A stretch of DNA of 64,000 nt. Source: Nonomuraea thailandensis (GTDB lineage: Bacteria > Actinomycetota > Actinomycetes > Streptosporangiales > Streptosporangiaceae). The stretch covers positions 3,555,501 to 3,619,500 of the forward strand of contig NZ_JAMZEB010000002.1 in NCBI RefSeq assembly GCF_024172165.1, in the 5' to 3' direction. The position numbers and the translations under genes are program-made. The notes beneath the pieces are model-generated. The model was not told the DNA's origin, searched no databases, and saw nothing but the letters and a program-made list of their open reading frames with translations. This document shows, piece by piece, positions 1 through 9,114 of this stretch (positions are counted from its first letter, which is position 1; the number at the start of each line of letters is the position of its first letter).

Positions 1-840
1 GGGAGGGCGATGAACAACCACGCTCTCGCCGCGGGCCTGATGGGGCATTACACGGAAGCCGTGCGGCTGGCCGAAGAGCGAATCGCCCGCCGGTCACGAC
101 TGCACGATGACAATGATCCATTCGTCCTCGGCACTGCCTGCAACCTGGCCTACTTCCTGCGTGAGCTGGGAGAGCACGAGAATGCCAGAGTTCGTCTGCT
201 GGACGTCCTGAAACGGTTGCAGTATGTCTCCGATCCGGCTCATACGGAGAGGATCTCCGCGCGGCTCGGTCTCCATGTGATAAAGCGCCGGATGGGAGGT
301 GTCGACGATCTGGTCCTGGAGGGTCGCCGGCTCCTCACAGAAGCCATCCTAGCGTTCGGTGAATCCGGCGCGCTGACCCTCTGCTGTGAAGTGAGTCTCG
401 GTGCCGACCTCTTCGCCGTGGGCCGGTACCCGGACGCAGTCGCACACGCAGGGCAGGCTCTGGGGCATCTGCAGGAAGAGTTGGGCGCCGACCATCCCTT
501 CACGCAGGTCTGCCGGGGCAACCTGGGTGTCTATCTGCGCATGGTCGATCAGATCGAGGAGGCATTCGAGCATGGCTTCGTAGCCGTGCGCACCCTCTTG
601 GACAAAGTGGGTGATTTGCACCCTTTGTATCTGGCGGTGGCGGCCAACCATTCCGGCACACTCGTGCAACTGGATCGGCGTGAAGAAGCCTTTGAGCTGG
701 AAAACGATATTTTGGATGGCCTAACCTTGGTGTACGGGGATGGGCATCCTCGAACCGAGGCCGTAGCGATCAATCTCGATGTCACACGTCTGCGCCAAGA
801 GGACAACAGGCAGGTCATCGACATAGAAATACCAGGCTAG
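1..840 (+). CDS. Tetratricopeptide-repeat protein, 5'-truncated by window edge
   Basis: The frame is open from base 1, and the first Met (base 10) lies inside a TPR-like helix (NNHALAAGLMGHYTEAV), so the true start is probably upstream. The visible 276 residues are helical with repeat signatures at roughly 42-residue spacing, for example NLAYFLRELGEHENA near residues 46-60 and NLGVYLRMVDQIEEA near 171-185. The protein ends in VIDIEIPG. This matches C-terminal TPR arms of actinobacterial NB-ARC/TPR or FxSxx-system TPR proteins, which act as protein-interaction scaffolds. The N-terminal domain that would decide between them is outside the window. It lies 15 bp upstream of the next gene and is probably co-transcribed with it. 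Confidence 0.75.
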   Translation, partial: GRAMNNHALAAGLMGHYTEAVRLAEERIARRSRLHDDNDPFVLGTACNLAYFLRELGEHENARVRLLDVLKRLQYVSDPAHTERISARLGLHVIKRRMGGVDDLVLEGRRLLTEAILAFGESGALTLCCEVSLGADLFAVGRYPDAVAHAGQALGHLQEELGADHPFTQVCRGNLGVYLRMVDQIEEAFEHGFVAVRTLLDKVGDLHPLYLAVAANHSGTLVQLDRREEAFELENDILDGLTLVYGDGHPRTEAVAINLDVTRLRQEDNRQVIDIEIPG

Positions 841-855
841 CTAGGGGCGGAGACC

Positions 856-1869
856 ATGGGTCTTTCCGGGAAAGATCGGGACGCCGGTGCGGCTTTCTCC
901 GCTGCGGAGCAGCACCCGCTGAAAGACCGTCTCACCGTCAACAGGGCAGGTCATGCGAAGGCGCCCGCCTACAGCGAGCTCCTCCGGCTCTGCCTGGACT
1001 CCATGATCGATATTTCTGGCCCGCACTGTCTCATGTATTTCAATGGAGGATTCCGGGACTTCACCATTGATCTGTTCGACCACCCCGAGGTGTCCGATCC
1101 AGATGCCGCGGGCACGCTGCGGGAGAAGTGTGTCCGCGCTTTTCGCCGGTTCATTTTGGTTTACGAGCGCATGGAGTGGCTGCTGGATCCGCTGCGGACC
1201 GGTGGACTCATCCGAATCGCGCTCCGGACCGGCACGGGCCTGATCGTCTGTGGCCGGGTCCGCGCCGAGGAGTACATCGTTGGGATGTCTTCCCCTGTCC
1301 GCGCACCGGATCGCGTCGACTGGCGGTTGTGCGAACTCATCACCGCGATCCGGACCGGGTTGTACGAATTACCCGATGAGAACCCCGGTGGATATCACGG
1401 ACGGCGGAGCGAGAGCGCCCAGTCGGCCGAGATCACCTTCCGCCGGGCTCCGGATGCCTCACCGTCCGTTCAGGAACTGCTCAAGGAGCAGCTCAATGTG
1501 AACGACCTGCATTATGTTGCTCTGATCCGCGACCGGCAGCCCGTCATGGAAGCCGACGTGTTCAACAGTTCGGCGGTCTCACATCTGTTCAACAGCATCA
1601 CGACCGCCCACCGGAGAACCCTCTACGGTGAGTTCGCCCACCGAGGCCGTGGCGACCTGGCTCACCTGCACCGGGCCGTCCGTGACATCATCGGTGGCCC
1701 GGCCGAGAGAGTCGTGCTCGATCTCGAATCCGGAGCGATCTACGTCGAGCGACTGGGCAGCTCGAACGACCTGCTGCTCGGGGTCACCTTGGAGCAGTCC
1801 GCGGTCGAATCGTGTGACGGGCGCATCGCGCGTCTCAGAGGGCAGTTGAAGGACACGCCGGAAACGTAG
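856..1869 (+). CDS. Hypothetical protein, possible roadblock/LC7-like C-terminus
   Basis: A 337-residue soluble protein with no signal peptide or membrane segment. The ATG follows a GGGGCGGAG ribosome-binding site. The N-terminal half (to about 175) is unrecognised. Residues 215-325 alternate strands and helices, and the stretch VVLDLESGAIYVERLGSSND followed by LLLGVTL resembles the closing strands of roadblock/LC7 regulators of small GTPases; this is a fold impression, not a family match. It follows the TPR gene by 15 bp and converges on the minus-strand ATPase operon with a 26-bp gap. Function unknown. Confidence 0.65.
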   Translation: MGLSGKDRDAGAAFSAAEQHPLKDRLTVNRAGHAKAPAYSELLRLCLDSMIDISGPHCLMYFNGGFRDFTIDLFDHPEVSDPDAAGTLREKCVRAFRRFILVYERMEWLLDPLRTGGLIRIALRTGTGLIVCGRVRAEEYIVGMSSPVRAPDRVDWRLCELITAIRTGLYELPDENPGGYHGRRSESAQSAEITFRRAPDASPSVQELLKEQLNVNDLHYVALIRDRQPVMEADVFNSSAVSHLFNSITTAHRRTLYGEFAHRGRGDLAHLHRAVRDIIGGPAERVVLDLESGAIYVERLGSSNDLLLGVTLEQSAVESCDGRIARLRGQLKDTPET

Positions 1870-1895
1870 TTCGGCGTCTCCGCCCCTCATCCGGC

Positions 1896-4133
1896 CTACT
1901 CCGAGGGGAAACCCAGGTGGCGGGTCATGTGCTCCTGCACGCGTGAGCCGAGCCCGGTCACCAGCCGCTCGAGATCCCTGATCACCTCGAACCTGAGCCC
2001 GCGCTCGTAGAACCCCGATGGTGTCTCGTCGGTAGCCGGCGTGGCCAGCCGGAAGAGCGGGATCAGCTCGACGGAAGCCAGGTAGTTGGTGCAGATCATC
2101 TCCAACTCGTCGAGGAGATCGGCTCGAGGGCGACCGCGCAGAGCGGCATCCTGAGCTTCGGCGAACCAGGTGCTGACGGCGTCCATGAGCGCTTCGACGA
2201 GCCGTTGCAAAATGAGGATGAGCCCCATGTGCTCGTAGAAGGCGCGGGCGGCCGACGGCGGCGCGTACAGCGTATCGGTGTGAATGGCCGGTTCGGCGGC
2301 CAAGGAACCGGGGAAGAGCCGGTCCAGGGCCGTCTCCCGGCGCAGGGCGTCGAGCACGACGGTGAACTGCCGGAGAACCAGCGCAGGGAGCCGGCTCTCC
2401 GCATGCTCGTGCCGCGGCATGTCGGATGGTGCCGGCCCTGCCGCAGAGACATGCTCGACGCGCGCGTTGAGACGCTCCAGGATGCTCTGGGTGTAACTGT
2501 GCTGCCGGCTGACCCGCAACACCTCTTCCCGCACCGTGGTCAGCAGCGTCTGCCGCCCTGCCTCGTCGAGGCTGCTGTTGGCATCCAGCAGTTGCTCACG
2601 CAGAAGCTCCCTGAACGAGCGGTCCTTGTACGTGATCGGTTGCCGCGAGATGACTCCGGCGATCGTCCGTCGATCACTCGGACGGAGATAGCCGTTGATC
2701 ACGATGATGAGCTCCTGCCGCTGCGCGCGCAGGAGCTCCTCCAGCCGGTCCAGCAGGCGCGCCCGGGTGGCGTCGTTGAGAATGGAGTCGGTCACGAGTA
2801 CCTGCACCGCCGCACCGCTGAGACCTCTTGCGATCCTGAACCGGTGCTCTTCGGGGTTCTCGTACGCCCAGCCTCCGGTCTGCAGGACGTGCCCTACCTC
2901 TCGATTGACCATCCCGATGTTCGGCAGTTCATGGCGTTGCCGGACAGCCGAGTCGATGTCGAGAGTGCCGACCTCGACGGCGCCCCGTGGATCCGGCCCG
3001 GCGAGCAGTTCCCAACTGCGGTGGCAGACGTCGAGGATGAAACGGGGATTCCCTTCCGCGAGCCGCGTCAGATGGGCGATAGCGGTCTCGGGAAATCTGA
3101 TCTTGGAGTTCGGCGGCACATGGAAATCGATCAGTCTCTTCGCGTCCTTCTCGGTGAACGGCTCGACCGGTTGTATCCGGACGCGCTCATGGAAGCCGGC
3201 GGAAAACCGGTCAATGTTGTCCGTGGCGGCGAAAATTATGGTGATGCCACCGGTATCGATGAGCACGTTCACCAGGCGCTCGAAACCTTGGAGGCGCCCC
3301 ATGTTCCACGTCGGCGAATGGTCGCTCTCCTGCAACATGCGCTCGATCTCGTCCACGGTGAGCAAGAAGGGCTCGCCGGCACGCCCGTACAGGAAGGCCA
3401 GCATGGTGAACGCGCTCAGTGCCTTCTCGTCCGAGTCGATCTGCTCGGCTATGCCCTGCTCGACGAGCATGGGGTCGGGAGGTTTGCAGTTCAGCCACTC
3501 CCAGACGGCCGCGGGCCTGCGCGTGTCACCTGCTGCTTCGTGCAGATCGTGCTGGGAGAGCTGGGTGGCCAGCTCATCCGAGTTGGTGATGACGCGCAGG
3601 GCGGCGGCCATGGCGCGGCGGATGTCATGCTCAGAGAGCCGAAGCCGTTGGACGACCTCGCTGGTGGCGGTGCCCATCGTGCGTACCTCCTTGATCAGCT
3701 TCGCGCTCGCGTTGAGCTGCTGCAGGAGGTCCGCGGTCGCGGCGGCATAGTAGAAGCGAAGGACCCGCCTGAAACTGCTCAGGCTGAGATCTGTGATGAG
3801 CTGCTCACGATAGATCGTGAGAAAGCGGCTCGGTGAGCCACCGGCCGTGAAAAAATGCGGCTTGAAGTGCGGGGCATGGGTGCGCCTGGCAGCGGGAATG
3901 AGAATAGCTTCCAGGTGCTTACGCAGGTGACTTTTGCCGGAACCGGGCGCACCGATATAGGCAAGCGCCATTCCTGAGCCGGGTGTGCCGGCCTCCTCCC
4001 GGCTGCGGGAGGCGGCGGCGTGGAGGAACGTGTCCACCTCCGCCGACGCGAGCCGGATCGTGCTCGTGAGCACGGTGTTGCGCAGCTCGAAATCCTCGAG
4101 AATGGCCGGTGTTCGCGGGAACGGGTTGCGCAT
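1896..4133 (-). CDS. Large AAA+-type P-loop ATPase, third gene of an uncharacterised operon
   Basis: A 745-residue cytoplasmic ATPase. Starting at the ATG at 4133, it shows Walker A GAPGSGKS at 61-68, Walker B LLTVDE at 257-262 and a sensor-1-like strand IIFAATDN around 299-306, then a helical lid (FPETAIAHLTRLAEGNPRFI). Residues 400-745 are mostly helical without a recognised catalytic motif. The ATG has a GGAG site 8 nt upstream, and the protein then begins MRNPF, like the preceding ATPase; a GTG at 4142 is the alternative. It begins 5 bp after the stop of the upstream P-loop gene. The arrangement recalls large regulatory or defence ATPases, but I cannot name the family. It is not BrxC/PglY by any motif I can see. 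Confidence 0.75.
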   Translation of the reverse strand: MRNPFPRTPAILEDFELRNTVLTSTIRLASAEVDTFLHAAASRSREEAGTPGSGMALAYIGAPGSGKSHLRKHLEAILIPAARRTHAPHFKPHFFTAGGSPSRFLTIYREQLITDLSLSSFRRVLRFYYAAATADLLQQLNASAKLIKEVRTMGTATSEVVQRLRLSEHDIRRAMAAALRVITNSDELATQLSQHDLHEAAGDTRRPAAVWEWLNCKPPDPMLVEQGIAEQIDSDEKALSAFTMLAFLYGRAGEPFLLTVDEIERMLQESDHSPTWNMGRLQGFERLVNVLIDTGGITIIFAATDNIDRFSAGFHERVRIQPVEPFTEKDAKRLIDFHVPPNSKIRFPETAIAHLTRLAEGNPRFILDVCHRSWELLAGPDPRGAVEVGTLDIDSAVRQRHELPNIGMVNREVGHVLQTGGWAYENPEEHRFRIARGLSGAAVQVLVTDSILNDATRARLLDRLEELLRAQRQELIIVINGYLRPSDRRTIAGVISRQPITYKDRSFRELLREQLLDANSSLDEAGRQTLLTTVREEVLRVSRQHSYTQSILERLNARVEHVSAAGPAPSDMPRHEHAESRLPALVLRQFTVVLDALRRETALDRLFPGSLAAEPAIHTDTLYAPPSAARAFYEHMGLILILQRLVEALMDAVSTWFAEAQDAALRGRPRADLLDELEMICTNYLASVELIPLFRLATPATDETPSGFYERGLRFEVIRDLERLVTGLGSRVQEHMTRHLGFPSE

Positions 4134-4138
4134 GCATA

Positions 4139-5113
4139 TCACTCCGCATCAATCTTCGACTGTGCACTGACTGGCCATGTGCCGCCGAGAGAGAAAGTGT
4201 TGAAGTGCTCTCGTTCCAGGGCGGTCAAGTTCGGCAGGTCGAAGATCTCTCTGAAAATGCTACGCCAGTGACCAATGCCGACGATGTCGCGCCGATGTTC
4301 GTGGAACTCACTTATCAGATCGTCATCGACGTGAACTGTGCAGTTGCTGATCCTCAGCCTCTCCCGCACATAGGAGACGAACTCGTCGTCCTGTAGGGGG
4401 CCGGCGTGTAGATGCATGAACGTGCTGAATGCCGTGTCCTGCACCTTTTCGTAGAGATAGGTGCTCAATTCTTTCGGCTCTCCGCCGGTGTTCTTCTCGA
4501 GATCGGCGTAGAGGATGGGAGATGTCTCGGCCAGGAACGTGATGCCCGGCCACGCGTTCCACAGGTGGGAACGAATCTGCTCCATGGTGTCCATCGGAGG
4601 CAGTTGGATGAGAAGGTGACAATCCAGACCCTTCTGCATATAGTGTGCCAAGACGCGATAGTGGTCCTCTGATTCCCTTGTGCTGGATATGTCAAGTGGA
4701 AGTCGTGTCCCACCGGCCTGAAGTATCTGCACAAGTTTCTGGAACCGTACCCTGTCGTCGGCCGAGTCGAACGTAAAGGGCGAGAGGTCGGCGAATAGCA
4801 CGGAGTCGATGGCGCTTTGAACGGTCAGATGCCGACGATGGTGGTCTCGTGGCGCCCCCTTGCGCCTGAGGTAGGCCGCACACCAGCCGAGCAGGCTGGT
4901 CTTTCCGTGCTTTTCTTGCCCGGTGACCAGGATGAGGTGTCCATTCTTGGCCGGGGCGTCCTGGCGGGCGTAGTGCCGACGGAATGCCAGGCACTGATCC
5001 CGTTGGCTGCCGAGCTTCATGTAGAAGCGCAGATCGCCGGCCTCTGACTGCGGCCGCAGGGGATCATCGGGACGCTGTGGACGAGCGCTCGGATGAACGA
5101 ATGGATTTCTCAC
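4139..5113 (-). CDS. P-loop NTPase, second gene of an uncharacterised operon
   Basis: About 324 residues from a GTG at 5113 that overlaps the upstream stop as GTGA, with GGACGG 6 nt before it; a longer frame from 5179 would overlap the upstream gene by 70 bp and is less likely. Walker A GQEKHGKTS lies at 65-73. A hydrophobic strand ending in QLPPMD (about 178-187) may stand in for Walker B. The N-terminus, VRNPFVHPSARPQ, mirrors the MRNPFPRTP start of the following ATPase, suggesting a shared docking or structural element. No membrane segment. The family is unrecognised; overlap with both neighbours suggests fixed-stoichiometry expression with the membrane protein and the large ATPase. Confidence 0.7.
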   Translation of the reverse strand: MRNPFVHPSARPQRPDDPLRPQSEAGDLRFYMKLGSQRDQCLAFRRHYARQDAPAKNGHLILVTGQEKHGKTSLLGWCAAYLRRKGAPRDHHRRHLTVQSAIDSVLFADLSPFTFDSADDRVRFQKLVQILQAGGTRLPLDISSTRESEDHYRVLAHYMQKGLDCHLLIQLPPMDTMEQIRSHLWNAWPGITFLAETSPILYADLEKNTGGEPKELSTYLYEKVQDTAFSTFMHLHAGPLQDDEFVSYVRERLRISNCTVHVDDDLISEFHEHRRDIVGIGHWRSIFREIFDLPNLTALEREHFNTFSLGGTWPVSAQSKIDAE

Positions 5114-6000
5114 GACCGGCCGTCCGAGATGCGTTTGCGCCTCATGAGCCAGTGCGGGCGCGGCAGTGCGCGCTCGCACGCCAGCACCACGTCGAAGGCG
5201 ACCTGCACCTCGCGCTCAACCGCCTTCGTACGCTCCTTCTTGAACTCCTCAAGGCGATTCTTCTGTCCCTCCGCACGCCACTCGGCAGGCTTACCCCAGG
5301 GTGCATGACCCTCGGCTGTCAGGCGCTGTAACAACTCATCCGCGAGCGCTGCGCCATGCAGCCGAAGCCCGCGGATCGCCCACAGCTGTCCTTCCAGCGC
5401 CATCTGCGTCGAGGCGAGTTCGCCGTCTTCGTCGCGGCTGTTCTTGGTGGGGTCGGTCTGCGCCGCGATATGTTGGGTGGCGGCGCGACGGTAGGCGATG
5501 GCCGCCGCGCGCAACTCGGTGCCGACCTGCGCGATCCGATCTCGTCTGAGCGTTCGGGTGGCGGCGAACAACGTGAGGAGCCCTCCGATGATCACCGGGA
5601 TCATGCCGCCGAACAAGCCGGACCAGAAAGAGCTGCTCGGCAGTCTTTGATCGGGATCGGTCCTGATCAATGCACCGCAAACACGCTTGAACGCAATACT
5701 GTTGCCGGTCGGCCAGTCCTCCAAGCCGAACTCCTTGTCACCGATGCGAATCCTGGTATCCGTCGGAGAGGGGTGCGGTGGGGACGGCACGGGGATTGGC
5801 GTGCCCACTTTGAGGTTGTTCGCCGCCTCCACGAGTTCGTCGCGACGGTCCTCGGAGAGGCAGTAGGCCACTCTGGAGTCGAACTCCTCCGGACTCACCC
5901 GCAGAGGTGCGGTGACCGCCTCGGCCTGCAGGGGCATGGTCAGGCTCGTGACAAGGACAGCGAGGCACGTACCCATGAGTTTGGCGAGCAGCCCGGCCAT
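5110..6000 (-). CDS. Two-segment membrane protein, first gene of an uncharacterised operon
   Basis: A 296-residue protein. The ATG at 6000 has GGAAGG 5-6 nt upstream and is preferred over an upstream TTG (6027). A hydrophobic stretch at about 3-27 is a signal peptide or first membrane helix. Residues 28-120 should be extracytoplasmic, with two Cys and a Pro-rich stretch (PIPVPSPPHPSP). A strong helix follows around 124-146 (GGMIPVIIGGLLTLFAAT). The C-terminal 150 residues are charged, helical and probably coiled-coil, facing the cytoplasm. It overlaps the next gene by GTGA. A plausible role is membrane anchor or sensor for the two ATPases made from the same message; no family is recognised. 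Confidence 0.7.
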   Translation of the reverse strand: MAGLLAKLMGTCLAVLVTSLTMPLQAEAVTAPLRVSPEEFDSRVAYCLSEDRRDELVEAANNLKVGTPIPVPSPPHPSPTDTRIRIGDKEFGLEDWPTGNSIAFKRVCGALIRTDPDQRLPSSSFWSGLFGGMIPVIIGGLLTLFAATRTLRRDRIAQVGTELRAAAIAYRRAATQHIAAQTDPTKNSRDEDGELASTQMALEGQLWAIRGLRLHGAALADELLQRLTAEGHAPWGKPAEWRAEGQKNRLEEFKKERTKAVEREVQVAFDVVLACERALPRPHWLMRRKRISDGRS

Positions 6001-6580
6001 GCCGACCTTCCGAGGGCTCGGCAGCAACGTCGAAACTCAATTGAACCGCACCCGCAGTAAATCTGCGCCCTCTTGTCGTCTTTGGCGTGCCTGCAGTGAT
6101 CAGAATGGGAAGCAGTCGCCGGAGGACGGGACGGCCATATTCGAGCGGCCGGTCAAGGCGGAATCCCTGGGAGATCACTCGCCACGTGGCAATGGGTCCT
6201 GGCCGCCGGCCTTCATTTTCGCTTGTTCCAGTGAGGCTTGTAGCGTTCGCCCGCGGTGCCTGGTGGAGAGACGTCACGTCCGATCCGCGTCCGCCGGCCG
6301 AGGACCGGCACTCGCTGATCCCCACGTCATGAGCCAAGGGCGGTAGCCGGGTAGCCATCGTCCCCGGTCACTACCTCTTACAAAGCGGTACAACAACCTC
6401 CCGGGACACACCAGGACCTTCAGACACACAACGCGTGAGTGATGACAGGTGCGCAGATTTGTGTGCATGAAGCAGAAATGAAGCAGGCCTGAATGCGGCG
6501 GCCGCGAGGATGGCGCGGAACGGGGCCGTGTGTGCCATCGCTGCTCATCCCCGGCCATCGGCCGGAAGAGAGGGTCATCC
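6001..6580. other. Intergenic region with no recognised gene
   Basis: This 580-bp divergent region separates the minus-strand three-gene unit from the secreted pseudoprotease gene. Its base composition is less GC-rich than the flanking genes. I see no coding frame with actinomycete codon bias, no tRNA and no clear hairpin. It presumably carries both promoters. Confidence 0.5.
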
Positions 6581-9037
6581 ATGCGTTCTTTATCATGCCG
6601 CGGTGCGCTCGCGGGGCTGGTGCTCGGCGGGGTGGTGGCCACCGCGGCGCTGCCCGCCGCCCCGGCCCTCGGCATCGTGGGCGGGTCGGCGGCGCCCGCC
6701 GACGGGTACGGGTTCGTGGCGGACGTCAGAGTGGGGGACGCGGTGCGCGGCTGTTCCGGCGCGCTCATCGACCCGGAGTGGATCGTGACGGCGAAGTCCT
6801 GCTTCGCCGAGGGGAGCGCCCCGGTGCCGGCCGGTCCGCCGTCGCAGGCGACCACCGTCACCGTCGGCAGGGAGGACCTGACGACCGTCAGCGAGGGGCA
6901 GGTGCGCGGCGTCACGCACGTGGTGCCGCATCCCGCGCGTGACCTGCTGCTGGCCAAGCTGGCCGCTCCGGTGGTCGAGGTGACGCCGGTGCGGGTGAGC
7001 GCGACCGCGCCGACGCCGGGGGAGGAGCTGCGGGTCGCCGGCTTCGGGCGTACGGCCACCACGTGGGTGCCGCACCGGCTGCACACGGCGCCCTTCTCCG
7101 TGCGGACGGTGAACGCGGGGGCCATCGAGATCGCCCCCGGCTCTTCGGCGCCGGCGAGCATCTGCAAGGGAGACGCCGGCGGGCCCGCCCTGCGCAGCGT
7201 GGCGGCCGGCCTCGAACTGGTCGCGCTGAACAGCGCCTCCTGGCAGGCGGGCTGCCTGGAGACCGACGCGTCGGAGACCCGCACCGGGGCCACCGAGGTG
7301 CGGCTGGACGACGTCCGGGACTGGGTGCGGCAGACCGTGCGGGGCGGCGCGTTCGTCCGCCTGCCCACCAGCGCGCAGGTGCTCGACACCCGATCCGGGC
7401 TGGGCGCCACCGCCGGTCCGCGGGAGGCGCGCAGCCTCACCCCGTTCCAGGTCACCGGGGTGGGCGGCATACCGGCCGGCGACGTCACCGCGGTGCTGGT
7501 CGACGTCACGGCCATCGCGGGCACGCTGCCCACCTTCCTGACGCTGCTGCCGGACGGCGCGCCGCGCCCGCCCCTGTCGATGGTGAACGCCAGCGCCGGG
7601 CAGATCATCTCCAACACCGCGGTCGTGCCCGTGCCCGCAAGCGGGAAGCTCGCCGTCTACAGCAACGGCCCCGGCGCGCACGTCACGGTCGACGTCCAGG
7701 GCTACTACACCACCTCGGGGACCGCGGGGCGGGGCTTCGTGCCGGTCGACCACACCCGGGTCGTGGACACCCGCAGCGGCCTGGGCGGGCCGGCGGGCGT
7801 CGTGCCGCCGCGGGGGACGCGCACCTTCAACCTTCGAGGTGCCGCCATCCCGGCGGGGGCCGGCACGGCGTACCTGGACCTGATCGTGACCGACGCGACC
7901 CAGGACGGCTGGGTCGGCGCCTTCCCGCCCGGAGGCGCCAACAACCGCAGCGTCATGGACTACGTGCCCGGCACGACCGCGCACGGCGTGGCGGTGCAGC
8001 TCAGCGCGGACGGGCGGGCGACCTTCACCAACAACGGCGCCTCGTCGGTGCACTTCGTGGCGACCGCGCTGGGCTACTTCACCGGCAGCGCGGACAGCGG
8101 CACCAGGCTGCGGACGATGACGGCGGTGCGCCGCCTGGACACCCGCTCGGCCGGCGACGGCGAGCCCCTACCGGCCAACGGCACCGTCGACGTGCCGCTC
8201 GGCGTGCCCGCGGGAGCCACGGCGGCCCTGAACCTCACCGTCGTCGACAACACGGCGGACGGACACCTCAACGTGTGGCCGGTCGACGGCGCCGAGCGGA
8301 CCACCTCGCTGGTCAACTACGCGCCGAAGGCCGAAGGCGTCCGTGCGGGGCACACCGTGGTCAAGGCCGGAACCGACGGCAAGATCAGGATCAGGAACGA
8401 CAGCCCCGGCACCGCGCACCTCCTGGTGGAGGTCCAGGGCTGGTACATGGGCGACCTCGTGCCCGCCGGAGGCACCCAGCCTGGAGACGGTGACCCGACC
8501 CCCCTGCCGACCGGCGGCCAGTCGATCGTGGAGGGCTTCGTCTATCCCCTCGACCTCTCGCACGAGTACGCGGGCACCTCCGGCCAGGACGACTGGGGCA
8601 GGGACGAGGCCGAGGCGCGGAACTTCGAGCTGATCTCCGGCAACGGCGGGATCATCTGGGTCTCGTGCACCGCGGCCACGGAGGACGGGGTCGGCGTGAT
8701 CAAGGTGTTCCCTGGCCTGCTGAACGGCGACACCGAGGTCGGCGAGCCGCACCTCGGCGTGACAGCCGTGTGCTTCAAGGTCCTCGCGCCGAAGGGAGTG
8801 GTCAAGCTCCGGATCCCGAACGTCTACGAGGTCCAGGGAGACGGCCGGTCACCGGGGGCCGGTCATGACGTGGACGCGACGGTCGTGAACGTGGCGTCCG
8901 GCACGGAGCGCACCAAGCGCGTCGAGCGGGACGAGAGCGAGCAGTTCGGGCGCACGGACGTCACGTGCGACGAGAACCACCCGGATTTCCCCGACAACTG
9001 CCGGGAGACCCTGCTGGAGCTGCGGGTCGTCAACTGA
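6581..9037 (+). CDS. Secreted trypsin-fold pseudoprotease with three LDTR repeats
   Basis: An 818-residue exported protein. ATG 6581 has a GAAGAGAGG site; an in-frame GTG at 6530 would precede the signal peptide and is rejected. Signal peptide about 1-31, ending near APALG, then IVGG, the mature N-terminus typical of S1 proteases. The His motif TAAHC is TAKSC (residues 81-85) and the Ser motif GDSGGP is GDAGGP, so catalytic His and Ser are Ser and Ala; the Asp (RDLLLAKL) remains. Hydrolysis by the usual mechanism is not expected. Three repeats follow, each opening with a (L/V)DTRS motif and closing with VQGYY, LGYF or VQGWY, as in actinobacterial surface proteins. A C-terminal domain of about 170 residues is unrecognised. 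A perfect hairpin follows. Confidence 0.85.
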   Translation: MRSLSCRGALAGLVLGGVVATAALPAAPALGIVGGSAAPADGYGFVADVRVGDAVRGCSGALIDPEWIVTAKSCFAEGSAPVPAGPPSQATTVTVGREDLTTVSEGQVRGVTHVVPHPARDLLLAKLAAPVVEVTPVRVSATAPTPGEELRVAGFGRTATTWVPHRLHTAPFSVRTVNAGAIEIAPGSSAPASICKGDAGGPALRSVAAGLELVALNSASWQAGCLETDASETRTGATEVRLDDVRDWVRQTVRGGAFVRLPTSAQVLDTRSGLGATAGPREARSLTPFQVTGVGGIPAGDVTAVLVDVTAIAGTLPTFLTLLPDGAPRPPLSMVNASAGQIISNTAVVPVPASGKLAVYSNGPGAHVTVDVQGYYTTSGTAGRGFVPVDHTRVVDTRSGLGGPAGVVPPRGTRTFNLRGAAIPAGAGTAYLDLIVTDATQDGWVGAFPPGGANNRSVMDYVPGTTAHGVAVQLSADGRATFTNNGASSVHFVATALGYFTGSADSGTRLRTMTAVRRLDTRSAGDGEPLPANGTVDVPLGVPAGATAALNLTVVDNTADGHLNVWPVDGAERTTSLVNYAPKAEGVRAGHTVVKAGTDGKIRIRNDSPGTAHLLVEVQGWYMGDLVPAGGTQPGDGDPTPLPTGGQSIVEGFVYPLDLSHEYAGTSGQDDWGRDEAEARNFELISGNGGIIWVSCTAATEDGVGVIKVFPGLLNGDTEVGEPHLGVTAVCFKVLAPKGVVKLRIPNVYEVQGDGRSPGAGHDVDATVVNVASGTERTKRVERDESEQFGRTDVTCDENHPDFPDNCRETLLELRVVN

Positions 9038-9044
9038 GAGCGGA

Positions 9045-9076
9045 ACGGCCGGCCGGGCACGGGCCCGGCCGGCCGT
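9045..9076 (+). terminator. Perfect 14-bp stem terminator hairpin
   Basis: The arms ACGGCCGGCCGGGC and GCCCGGCCGGCCGT pair perfectly around an ACGG loop, 8 bp after the pseudoprotease stop codon. There is no U-tract, as is common in actinomycete terminators. It separates the pseudoprotease gene from the ALF-repeat gene, which begins 39 bp later. Confidence 0.8.
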
Positions 9077-9114
9077 CTGCCCGTTCATGCGCAAGCATCG
9101 GCCGAAAGGGTGAA

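Noticed and set aside
1896..6000. BREX, Septu, Gabija or other named defence system
   Set aside because: I found no methyltransferase, nuclease, TIR, protease or toprim signature; only two P-loops and a membrane protein.
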